From positions 29,970,168 to 30,034,167 of the forward strand of contig NC_092569.1 of assembly GCF_037975245.1 (NCBI RefSeq): a stretch of DNA of 64,000 nt. Reading direction: 5' to 3'. Origin of the DNA: Apostichopus japonicus. Taxonomy: Eukaryota > Echinodermata > Holothuroidea > Aspidochirotida > Stichopodidae. The notes under the pieces were generated by a model. It made no database searches. It saw only the letters and a program-made list of their open reading frames with translations, and was not told where the DNA came from. Positions 24,605 to 35,900 of the stretch are shown piece by piece. Position 1 is the stretch's first letter. Each line of letters begins with the position of its first letter. The position numbers were made by a program, and so were the translations under genes.

Positions 24605-26548
24605 AGACAGACATAACTTCTGGATCTCTATCCATTACCATCTGAGTCAAAGCAGCTCACACGAGTGAGTTGGTTAGCTACAGTATATATCTGGTATGCA
24701 TTATTGGTCACCTTGATATCCAAAGATATTTCTTTCAATCTTAAAGGATCATAGTAAGCTAGCAAGCCGGGTGAATTTGTTTGAAGACGGAGCTGGATGC
24801 GTGATTGACTCAAAGTTCACAGAATGAAAACTTGTTTAATAGCTTATTCTGCTGACAGACTAATGTAAACATATAACTATTCCACACTGCTAGTTGAAAA
24901 CCCCATCTCAATATTATGCCTGTAAATGTGAACGATTTGTCTGGCCAAACACTCAACTACTAAATGAAGTTGGATCAAAGTAGGGGTTCTGTGATGTCTT
25001 ATATGCACATGCTCTTTGGAAGCTTTACTTAGACTATTATAATCTTCTTGTTGATTTATCCTTGAAACCTGATTCATTTGGAATATTTGCATAGCTGTCA
25101 AAGTTCTCTGTACTTAGAATTACATAAAAATCCATTTTTTGTAGAAATATTCTTCTTGTTTGTGCAGAAATCATTTATATATTATAAATAAAAACAAATA
25201 CATTTTCAGCTGAATTGTCATGATGACATCATCCATTCTGCTGTTGCCAGATGCATTTACAATATATCACTAAATTTCAAAATTCATATCTTCACAATAC
25301 TAAATATGTGGTTTTCACATTTAGATTCCCCAACAACCGGCATTTTTGTTCAGCAATCAATTTTTACCACCAGAAATAGAAAAACAAGTTAAGATGCTCA
25401 ACTAAAATATGCATAACTGAAGGCGATTTTTTTATTTTAATTGATACTAAAGTATTATACTACACAAACAGTACTGTAGTATTTTTAAGTCAAAGAGACA
25501 GTTATCTAGAGAAATTTGATGTCAAAGTTAGCAGATTCTCACTGACCAGAAACAACATGAATAAAGCTCACGTTATCATGACGTCATGTGACGTCAATTG
25601 CGGAGTGTACAGCGAACGCGAAGCAAAAACAATGGACTTTCTATGTACTTCTCGTTAGAAAGTGAACCTTTTGTTAACTTTTCTATTCCAATAAACATCC
25701 AGCTGCACGTGAAAGAATGGTTGTTAGAATTGTTCAGCAATTTTTAACTCATTTTGGATAGCAGTTCTTCAATTAAATGTACATTATGGTTAAAAAACTT
25801 CCTCAATATCTGATCATATTTCGTAAGATTAGTTTCTTTTATGGCCAGTATACATACTGTGGCGTACGATAAGGAGGTGTTGCCGCAATTTAAGGGCCTA
25901 CCTTGTGAAATATGTCGACATCTCTGGTATATCTTCATCTGTTTTCAGTTAGTTTCCAGTCAGAATATGCAATTTCAATCGAATGCACAAAATATAAAGC
26001 TTTGGGTGTGTCTCAGTCTCACTGTCGTAAAGTAAGACTTTCAGAAAGTCACAACTCCACGAGAGCAGATACACAAGTGATGGGAAAACCACGGTAAACA
26101 ACGGGCCTGATAAATTCCATATTCCATATACTTGTTTTAAAAGTTAAAAAATGCGAACACTTTTACTGTTGCAGTACAATATGTACATGCCTACAATGCA
26201 CATCGTCCATATACGTGTAAGTGTGCGTAGTGTCTTGTCGTTGGTTCTGCTAAAGATAACTAAGTCACGCAGGGCTTATTGTGTAGCAGTGTACAACCTC
26301 TCTTTTGTAACATGGTCTTGTTTCCCTGCACTTATCACGGCTGGATATAAACAATTGAGCATGCGCATTAGAATAACAAGGCAATTGTGGCTAACAAGTT
26401 TAGGCAAAATTAGCTGGACTTCCTTTAGAGGACCGCTGCGTAGACTTAACTACCTATAAGTATTTTCTTGCAGACAGTTGGAAACCCCCTTACAAAATTA
26501 ATCCAAAACCTGTGACGTTTTTTTGTCAGTTTGATGACTAAGAAACGT
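24605..26548. other. Unit 2 spacer with one copy of the 1.3-kb repeat
   Basis: 24,870-26,175 matches both copies at 2,004-4,600. 26,215-26,545 matches 4,610-4,955. No gene. Confidence 0.65.
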
Positions 26549-26842
26549 AAAAAAAACTTGAAGAGGGGATAAAATGGTGGGTTTTCATGTCTTAGTATGG
26601 TTTATCTTCATTACTACAACACCACCCACTCACTAATTCCCGTAAATGCAGCTGCAAAAGCCATAAATTCACTGTCAAAATATTCCCTAGAGACTTCCCG
26701 AGCATAGTTTTGTACAAAAACTCAAAGCTTTCCACCGCAGTTCATATGACGTCGGTAAAGGGACAATTTCAACCACAGCCGACTTCCCGATTTTACTGTT
26801 ATTGGGTCACACAGTTTACTACGTAAAGGGAACTACAACACG

Positions 26843-27019
26843 ATCTCCTCATCAACTGAGTGTTCTCCCGAATCTCCCGATTCCGAGGAAATGGGCCTTC
26901 ACCTAAGCTTTGACGAAAATTATTTTCTTGAGGAAGAAGAGGAAATAGTTTTCGAGGGTGCTGAAGATATCGGTGTTTCTCCATATCAATTGAGCCCCTG
27001 CAGAATAATTGTAAAATGA
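26843..27019 (+). CDS. Short acidic open frame inside element A
   Basis: 59 codons ending at TGA 27,017-27,019, open a little further upstream. Reads SSSTECSPESPDSEE, a run of EEEEE, then FEGAEDIGVSPYQLSP. An acidic stretch followed by a PY(Q/R)(F/L)(E/S)P motif is seen in the N-termini of many mobile-element-like zinc-ribbon proteins of invertebrates. The remainder of such a protein is absent. Probably a relic. Confidence 0.25.
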   Translation: MSSSTECSPESPDSEEMGLHLSFDENYFLEEEEEIVFEGAEDIGVSPYQLSPCRIIVK

Positions 27020-27452
27020 TCCCGATGGCCGAGACGCGTCGCTGCCGATCGAAGTCCTTGAGCATAACGGTTGGTCTATCCTGAACCGACACTGGTCAGT
27101 TGAGCATAAACAAACCACCGTTATTAAGACCATTATATGATTTAAATTATCTCTAATGTCGATGATCCTTATTAAACTTCGTGGCGAAGCTTCTAGAATT
27201 TTGTTACTTACTGTGCAAGGAAAATGGGACATTCTGGGCAAGGGGAACCCTTTAGTACTAGTAGTGGTAAGATGGGGTCTAGACCAGTGGCGTCACCAGA
27301 CTTTTCAGTCTGGGGAGGGCACAGGGGGGGGGGCACCAGCATTTTATGGGGGCACTTAGTTGGATACGGATCGCCGTCCTGGGGGAGGGGTCTAAGGAGA
27401 GGGGGTGCCCCCTCCCCTTTTGAAAATTTTCGCATACGGAGGATGGGCTAGA

Positions 27453-29247
27453 CAGGGGGGTATCCAGGATTTTCTAACCCGGGGGGCGCGAATTACTATC
27501 TAAGCGGAGCGCCACCATCGGTTGGCGCACAGCGTACAAGAGAATTTCTGGTTTTGATACCCTCTAGATCACCGGAAACGGCACTTCTCGGGCTTGAAAA
27601 TGACCAACCAGATATACACTTTTGCCCGAGAACCAAGTATTTCCCAATAGTTTGTTTTCCATCCATAACCTTTTTGAAGATTTTCACCAGTCACACATCA
27701 TGTTCGACCTCATCGCATGTCCTGTGAATCATTGCTTTTGTAGGTGATTTTACGTCGCGGCCCACAATGCCCGACAGCCCCACTTTTCAAGGTTTTCAGC
27801 CCATTATTTGTTCAGAATTTGAAAATGTCATCTATGGACAACCAATATAGAAAAACCTCCTCCAACCCCTAACAGACAGGTCAAACTTACACAAGTAGAG
27901 GGAAGTATGATGAAGAATGTTGGTCAGGAAATTTTCGAAAATTCAGACACAGTTAATTTATTGGTGTATGTGCATTATTAATCCCTCTTGTAACGGCTAT
28001 TATAAACTTGGTTTAAGGAAATGAAAAAACCCCAGATATTTTCGGAACCGAACACTACACACATAGGCGTAGGAGGCGGGGGAGGGGGGGGGGGGCTCTT
28101 ACTGAGAGAAGACATAAATTGCAATGATGTAGCTAAAGGAAATGAATAGTTTACAAATATCTCCATGATAATTAAAATAAAGTTCTAAGCCATTCCCCAT
28201 TACTAATGTAAAAGAGAATTTGACATAATTGTACCTACATGCTTTATCTCAATCTACATAAGACATTTCGTTGTTTACATCAGCATCCCGCGGTTTACTG
28301 CGCTATTTCCACTGACCGTACGGTACACGTTTGCATGAGATGTAATAACCGATGCTTGCTTATATGATATTGACATCAACACGTTGAACGCGCGCGGAGC
28401 GCGTGAAAAATTTAGGTTTTATATTTCGGGCAAGTCGTTACAGCCCCCAAATCAATGATTGGGTTCCTATGACTACACACATCGACAGTTTTGAGGCAGT
28501 TCATCTTGGAACCGCCATTTTCACTGATATCATGTGACATCTGCGTAGCGAATAATTTGCCAAGGGAGGGGCGAAGTCTGTAGGCAAACTATCTAAGCAT
28601 ATTGCGCCACCTTGGGTTGGCGCGAAGCTTACAACAAAATTTTGGCCGAAAATGCCTCCAAGATCGCTGGAAATGACACATCCCAAGCCTTGCCAGTTGC
28701 ATCTAAGCATTTTCTATTTTGAAATTACTAGCGATATTATAAAAAAAATATGCTCGGGGGGGGGGGGGGGCTGTCGCTCCCTTCCCGAAATGCGTCATGT
28801 TCGCCGACGACTCGGTCGAGTTCGAGACCATCCACATTTAGTGGTTTCATAGCACAATTTATTGTTTAAGGCGTCCATACACACACACGCGTTTTGATAG
28901 ACCAAACATAGTATAAATATAGATACATTAGTGAGAGAAGAAAAATGGAAACGTCAAAAATGAAGTTGTCGGTGTAAGGGGTAGGGTGAGGCGCAAGCCC
29001 CTTCCGAAATCCTCGATCCGTCACTGGCTACCCGGCCATGTGTATATAATAGGGATCAGCGCTGTAATGATGTCACTGTTCCTCTTTCTCTTCCCTTTCT
29101 CTCTCTCCTTCTTCTTTTTCTTTTCCCTTCCTTCCTCTCCCTCCTCTTTTCCCCCCTCTTTTTGCCCTTTTTTCTTCTCTCTTTTTTCCTCTCCTCTTTT
29201 TCTTACCCGGGGGCGCGCCCCCAACTTCCCCCCTGGATACGCGCCTG
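27453..29247. mobile_element. Element C nested in B
   Basis: Ends CAGGGGGGTATCCAGG and the inverse of CAGGCGCGTATCCAGG. Flanking CTAGA on both sides (27,448-27,452; 29,248-29,252). Contains related internal blocks with 'gcgccacc..ggttggcgc' at about 27,508 and 28,600, poly-G runs and a long pyrimidine tract (29,060-29,210). Confidence 0.65.
28064..28471. mobile_element. Element D (MITE) nested in C
   Basis: Begins TAGGCGTAGGAGG and ends GGGTTCCTATG, flanked by perfect 10-bp ACTACACACA (28,054-28,063; 28,472-28,481). Internal 'cgcgcggagcgcg' and 'tcgggcaagtcgttacagcccc' are shared with the element at 39,531, so it is the same family. Confidence 0.7.
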
Positions 29248-30339
29248 CTAGATGCAAAATGGTGCCACATTTGATGCTAACTTCGATCTGAAGATATCTC
29301 GAGAAATTGCTATTTTTAGGTAATGATTTTAACAACGCGCAGAATTTTGCAGAGGATATGAACCGCATGCTGTCGATATTATGCCTAACCCTATCAATAG
29401 AACCTACATTTGTTGAATTAATGTGTGCATGACCCCCTACTCCTTTCTTGTCCTTCTCGTTTTCTCCCATTATCTATTAAGATGTAACAGGTTCCAGCAT
29501 CGTTATTGGCTCCTATCAAGGATCTCACCATGCAATCCAAAGTTTGATCACACATCGAGTATGGCGGCGAAGCGGACGTGTATAGCCGCTGGCATGGCGT
29601 AAGCACTGACACATTCAATGTAAATATCGACACCTGATGTGATGGCGCGGGTTACGACTTCGATACCCGACGGTCAAGGATCAACTTTTTCATTTTTTCG
29701 CAGCTCATTTGAAGAAAATACGAATTACTGTGCTTCTTTGTCCTTATGGAAAACCAACTCAGGTGATGGGAGTTGAATATAACAAAATATATATTTTTTT
29801 TACCAACCCAAATCTCAGATGGGGGGGGCACTCGGGGGGGGCACTAGGTTTTCCAGGGGGCACGTGCCCCCCTCCCCCCTTGGCGACGCCACTGGTCTAG
29901 ACCTAACTAATAGACATTGTATAACAGGCTAGCCCGTGTTATTGTAACATCCAACTGTTACGTAAAATCATAACACAACGCCAGTTTTACCACAAAAGAA
30001 ATTGCACATCTAGTATTGATTGTTCTAAAACCAACTGGCTTTACGTTTTGTACAAAATATTAGGTAACCAATAAACAAAACCGTCATTTGCTGCATCAAG
30101 GAGGCCTAGGCTATGGTCATAACAAGTAATTTGGCAATAGCATAGGCCCAAGGTTACTAGTAACGTTGTGTATTTGTAGTGTTTTGAACGAGTCGTGTCC
30201 AAATTCTTCGATTTCTGTCATCTTTTGGAAAGCGTTAAAGGGGTAATCCGTCTTTACTTGTGATGGTGGACCAACCTGCAACCACACATCGGCTCGGCAT
30301 ATTTCTACTTTCAAAAGTCTACTTAAGACCCATTTTTTC

Positions 30340-30427
30340 ACTTGTTTTTTTGTAAATTAATTTACTTTCTTTGTAAAGCGCTTTGAGCGGTAACGTTTTT
30401 TTACTGATTTGGCGCTATATAAGTCTC

Positions 30428-30461
<34 letters not shown>

Positions 30462-30462
30462 T
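30340..30462 (+). mobile_element. LINE/SINE 3' tail with (TTA)n
   Basis: 'gtaaagcgctttgagc...gcgctatataa' followed by repeated ATT/TTA is a common 3' end of LINE-derived elements in marine invertebrates. A relative sits at 40,055-40,215. Confidence 0.5.
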
Positions 30463-30780
30463 AACAGTTACGAGATAAATTTACGAAAAAAAATTCCAAA
30501 TCTCAATTACTACAAAGCACTGTAACAGAGTAATGTTGTGTGTTCTCAGACGTTTAAGAATGTAAACATAGCGTCCCGGAAGTGAGCTGAGTTCCTCGAC
30601 TGACGTCACGCCGCATTGCCGTACATTCAACAATTTTTAGAAAGTTTTGATTACCCTCGAATTTTTGATCGTTTATTCCTCGAGGATGCAAGATTCGTTT
30701 GACACAAAAATTGGGTATCATTGGAAAGCTACGAGTGTATGGAAAGGATGATTTATATTAATTTTTCCATTTCACCTCCT

Positions 30781-32018
30781 CTTTAAATTAGGTTTACTGA
30801 AGTGTTTCGTATCAGCCTAGTGTTAGAGACATGTTAAATTAATTTTCTCATTTTATTAATGTTATTTTGTATTATTTATGTACTGATAATGATCCTATAA
30901 TTCTCAGTATTATCATCTTAGTAATGTGTGTTAATACTTAACGTCCAGCTTGATCTTGATATAATTCCTAACTTAATACTGTATTTTATAATATTTATAG
31001 GTTTTAGAATAATAATATTACCGTTGTATTTTATTTTACTATAGTTAGAGGGTATATTTAGAAAGTCATTTTATCATTCAGTATGGTTGTGTCACTGATT
31101 ATGTACTATTTAATTAACAATATCATCAATTAAATTTTTTTTGTGTAGTTTATTGCATTAGGAACCTCACATTTTATATAAGCAACACGAAAGATCCAGT
31201 ACCACATACATTTAAGAATGATTATCAAAGGAAGCTTAGAATAAAGGTGATAATTTTTATGATAAATCAAGTCAAATCAGGGGATGCCACTTTCTAGTAC
31301 TGAATATTGAATTTGCTTTTTTTTTCTATCCAGAAAAGCAATGCAATTAGTAGTTTGTTTGTGAACTTAGGAACACATGGGATTGTATATTTGATTTTAA
31401 ATAAAATTGATTAGTTTCCTAACAAAATGACTTTATACTGGACAGAGAATTGTAAGAATATCAGCCACTGTGCACATACTATTCCAATTAACGAGATTTT
31501 TTAAGAAACCATGATAAAACAACCATGGGCGCCTGAATAAAATGATTGCATGATGAGGAACATGGCAACCTAGCGCCTCCCCCCCCCCCCGAAACACACA
31601 ACCCTTCCCAATATGAGATAAAGCAAATGATTGGCATGATATCATGTTAACTTATAATGATGCTATTAATTTATGACAAAGGCTAAGCCCAATATTGCGG
31701 GTAGGAAGGGAGGGCAGGGTTTTGGGAGAGAGGGGATAATGGGTTGAGACATAAAGTAAGAAGATGAATATTAATTCACAGAAAATGATAATTTTTAAGC
31801 TAAACCCATCGCGTGATTTAAGATTTGACATACCTTCTTATCCTGTGAATGCAGGCATTACTACTTATGTTCACTTATCAATGTAGACAAATGTCTTTTA
31901 AATGCTTATATATGAGAAAAACTGAAAGAAGAGTTTCAAGTTGTTTTCTTTCCTCGATGATGCAATATTATCTCATATTTAAAATATTTATGAGGTATAA
32001 ATATTATATATATATATA

Positions 32019-32067
<49 letters not shown>

Positions 32068-32325
32068 AACGGTTTAAAATGCATAGCTGGTGGTTTTCGA
32101 CATTCTCTAATCCTTTCAAGTGTATGGTACATTGAATCTTTACATTTGTAACTTCCAGTGACGTATGACATCATATGTTGGGTGTGGTACTAGAAACCAA
32201 GAATCATTACCTATCCACTTTTAGGCAATTGGTAATTTCCTAAAAACCATTTTGGGGGGGGGGGGGTAAGGGTTGGGATGCAAAACATGAAAAGAAAAAT
32301 GGTCAAGTTCACTTTGATTTTTGAT
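30781..32325. other. Unit 2 spacer before the gene 2 3' end
   Basis: Matches 5,040-5,920 of unit 1 and about 51,690-53,460 of unit 3. The part 31,134-32,250, shared with unit 3, is missing from unit 1, where a SINE piece and TA tract stand instead. A TA tract lies at 32,003-32,066. No gene. Confidence 0.6.
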
Positions 32326-32331
32326 TTTATT
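32326..32331 (-). terminator. Candidate poly(A) signal of FREP gene 2
   Basis: AATAAA on the minus strand at the same distance from the stop as in gene 1 (about 281 nt). Another TTTATT at about 32,450 is closer and is an alternative. Confidence 0.35.
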
Positions 32332-32611
32332 CTTTTGTGAGATGCATAAAATAATTGTAAACTGTCAAGCAACAGTAAGGTAATAACATTCACAATTTGA
32401 CATTGATTTTCAATGATTGCTATAAATCTTCTCATTCCCATAAAAATGTTTTATTTTTCAAATTGCTCTGGTTGGAAGTTTTGTTGCATTTTCTGCTTCT
32501 TTCTTGTCTTCAGCCCGTCCTGCTTTCCGACACTCCAAGATCTGCATGGATCTTTCCCTACTTCCTAAGTTAAGACTGCACTGTTGGGCACTGTGTTATA
32601 CGGTGTTTTGT

Positions 32612-32967
32612 CTACACCGGTCGTATTTTCATATCTGTGTATTGCAGGCTACATCCGTAACTGTTCATTTTATCACTATACCAGTAGATGTTCGTTCCTC
32701 GAGTAGAGCCGTCGTAGTCCCCGTTGAGGTTAGAATTACCGCATTGAGCGCAGTTGTCACTGCCATCGGTAAACAATCTACAATATTTATAACTGGGACA
32801 ATAAGGCCGACATTGAGAAGCAGAATATTCACGTCTGCAGTCCCAGTCATTGAAGAACCACCAGGCTCCTCGATGTCTCTCCGCACAGTCGTAGCTGCTC
32901 CATCCATCGTTATCCTGGTCTTTTGTACTGAATGGACTATTGTTGCTATAAACCATATCATCATAAC
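32612..32967 (-). CDS. FREP gene 2 exon 10: FReD C-terminal third, stop
   Basis: Acceptor TTGCAG. Reads GYDDMVYSNN, DQDNDGWSSYDCAERHRGAWW, loop FNDWDCRREYSASQCRPYC..., SNLNGDYDGS, YTDMKIRPV, TAG at 32,612. Five codons shorter than gene 1 (12-nt and 3-nt in-frame gaps) with about 34 substitutions by my alignment, mostly amino-acid changing. Confidence 0.9.
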
Positions 32968-35900
32968 CTGCAACAAACGAGAAAGACTAAAATAAACCGA
33001 TCAATTTATGAACTTTGAACGAATCAAACAAATTTGAGAAAATCCTACATCGGGTACAAGTTAGAGGACAGTGATTTTTTTTGTCATACCAAGATAAACA
33101 CGTCAGTTCCGCGTATTTTTTTTTGCGTGTATTGAATATTTAGGATACATAAGTAGGTATTTTTTCTTGTAAATACGTATTATACAATTTAGTTTTTGTT
33201 CCGTTTGACAAAACCACAACATGAGCCACATACAGATGGGGAAACTATTTAAAGCAATTGCCATTGTTTGTTCACTGTAGAGTAGCTAAAATCGCTCTTT
33301 ATTTTACATTTATTTATCGGCATTGATTGGTAATAATATACATTCATTTTTTATTCTTATTTTTAGTACTCATTTGATTAGTCTCCTACTTTATCAAAAA
33401 TCGAGTTATAGATTTCTTGTGTGTGTGTGTCGGTATCAAGTCGTATAATTCCTTGAATACAATGATGTTTAATTTAGTTTGCATCACCAAATTTTCATTT
33501 CCCCTCTTATTCAACCCTGTGCTTGTACCACACAGGTTAACTTAGGCCTTCTTCGAAGCTGGGCCAGGAGGGGGGGGGGGGGGCTGTTCACTTTTTACCC
33601 GATTTTTATAGCACGTCTTTTAATTTTTCATCCTGAACTCACATGTTGGAGTATAAACTTAGATTTCACTGTACACATAACAGATCATGAAATAAATAAG
33701 TTTAAATGAAGAATAGAACCGACATAAAAGTGAATTGACTATGGACGTTGTATCTAATATTTTGGGTTTTGACAAAGTAACTAAAAGTTGACATGCTACT
33801 TTTACGAAAGGATTCAGTGATATTGTTTATTGGCAATTCATTATTTATTTCGTATCGACATGTGTAATTTAGTCGCGAACGTATAACTTATTCGAATAGG
33901 TTATTGTTTTTTTAATTTCGAAGCTATATAGACGAATCACTTAAAAATATAACATCTGATTTCTGTTTCAATTTGCTATGAATGATAAAACTTCAATGAC
34001 TTAATATAATATTATTATCCTAAAATAGAAAAAAAAAACACAGCGAGGAGACTTATGTTGCCAAGAAACAACGAATGTTATCGTCTGCTTCTTATGTCTA
34101 TTCAAGTTGTATACAGTGTTCATAACGTATGTACGTTCCAACTGCAGTTCAAACGTTTGAAAGAAAATAACAATGTTTCGAATTGAAAATTGCTGTGAAC
34201 ATTGACATATCAATTAGCAATAAGATCAAGACATTAGTTGTTGTAGAATGCACATTCAAGGAGTACTACAATAATAATTGCTATAGGGGAGCACGTCAAT
34301 TGATCCTTCATGGTTGGCATGTTTTTTTTTTGGTCTTCACGATCCTCCCAATTGACGTAATCGGTCCAGATTTATGTATGAGTCGATGATTAGAACATCA
34401 ACTACTCACCTGTATTTCCATAGGATGATCCAATTGATAGTCGATACTTGTCTGCCTCGTTATTAATACTAAAATCCGAATGGACGGAGTAGTACGACGA
34501 AGAAGCGGAATCCCTTAGATCAATACGAAGCTGGTACGTTTTCTGGTTGGTAAGAGAGTGGATATATTTGTTACCTAGCCAGTGGTCATGATTCTTATTA
34601 CCGAAACCGTTCTTGTAGTGCAACCAACTACGATAAAAGTCAACGGAGGCACTCGAGCGTCGCTGGAAAACCTACGAAATGAAGAAAAAAGGGTAATCCA
34701 ACTACATAATCTATTAAGCCTAAGAGACATAAAATAGTTAACACATATATGGATATTTTGAAAGTGAGATAATTCGCAAGAGTATTATATTTCTTGATTT
34801 TTTTCCCCTCAAAATGGTCAAGTTCATCTCAACGAGACCTGCAGTGCATCCTTTTGAAGAGAGTAAAGTATAATGTCAGGAAGTTAAGAATTCCAATTCT
34901 TAACTGTTTGCGAAACTCACCGTCCATCCTCCTCCGTTACTTTCCATCTCACAGTAAACCTGAATGCCGCTTGGCCAATCATCGGGGTAAATGGTGTAAA
35001 CACCATCACTGCCTGTACCGGAAACATAAAGATCGTAGCAATCTTTTGGGATCAATGTGCACGTCACTCCGTCCCCTTCGTAGTTTGGATTGCAGTAACA
35101 TTTACGGACACCGTTCCTCTCAGCACAGGATGCGTGACTACTACACTGGTAACTGTCATCTACAAGCCGGTTGGACCTACACGTTGATCTCCGTGTACAT
35201 CTTGAATTGATGTAAAAGTCGCCCTCCTAATTTAAGATATTCAGTGAAAAGAAAAACAATTAATAAATGAAATATGAATTTGCGGTTGTCACAATGAAAT
35301 GTACAGGATTTCAACGGTACGTGGCCAACGAAAAATTCCCCTCAACTGATTTAGGTATTGGTACGAACCTTTATGAAAAGTTTTATGCAGCAAATATTGC
35401 ATTCAGCGGCCAATCGCGACCATATATTAGGCATACAAATAGTTATAACCGCAAGAGTGTGAAAAAGGATCCATGCATTTTGTGCCAGGTTTATAAGTGT
35501 ATGCACACCCGTAGGAGTGGTCTCATGATTCCCGACTAAACGTAATACATCCCTCGACGGTTTTGACTGGACTGGCCACAAAAAAATCGGTCAAAGGCCC
35601 CTGCCCAACCACAATGCGCACGTCACTCGGTTATCTGTAAATGTAATGTTATCATAGACAAGTATCAATAGTAAAGGTTTCCTTCTAATTATATTGACAA
35701 TTATTAAGATCAAAGCATTATAAAATGACCTGAAAGAACCGTACTGACCCCTAATACACTTCCTAGGTCAGCAATAAAGCAGTTGTGGGTGCACGTCTCT
35801 CCGTCTCCTTGGTAGTTTGGATTGCAGTAACAATTACGGACACCGCTCCTCACAGCACAGGTTGCGTGAACACTACACTGGTAACTCGCCTCTATAATTT

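Larger units (their letters stand above)
27285..29894. mobile_element. Element B: hAT-like non-autonomous transposon with intact 8-bp TSD
   Basis: 2,610 bp starting CAGTGGCGTCACCA and ending with the inverse of CAGTGGCGTCGCCA. Flanked by perfect 8-bp copies GTCTAGAC (27,277-27,284 and 29,895-29,902). The duplication fits the nTnnnnAn and nnnTAnnn preferences of hAT elements. No transposase frame is seen; the inside is filled by element C. Confidence 0.8.
26549..30780. mobile_element. Outer inverted-repeat element A (4.2 kb, carries nested elements)
   Basis: Ends 'aagaggggataaaatgg' (left) and the inverse of 'ccatttcacctcctcttt' (right) form an imperfect ~18-bp inverted repeat. Unit 1 has the empty site near 4,955 ('caacttgggttttctgaag'). 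Flanks 'aaacttg' and 'aaattag' may be a decayed target duplication. Apart from the acidic frame at 26,843 I see no transposase. Confidence 0.55.

Noticed and set aside
28986-29470. Frames rich in Phe/Ser/Pro or Lys/Glu/Gly
   Set aside because: Come from a pyrimidine-rich tract inside element C; low complexity.
30117-30341. 74-residue frame with LLKVEICRADVWLQ
   Set aside because: Lies in element A next to a LINE-like tail; no supporting motif or splice context.
35591-35700. The 'gactggcgacaaaa...gtgattcccgactaaacg' block in every array intron as a separate transposon
   Set aside because: It also occurs once in the single ancestral intron of gene 1 and has no own ends or target duplications, so it is ordinary intron sequence multiplied with the exon.
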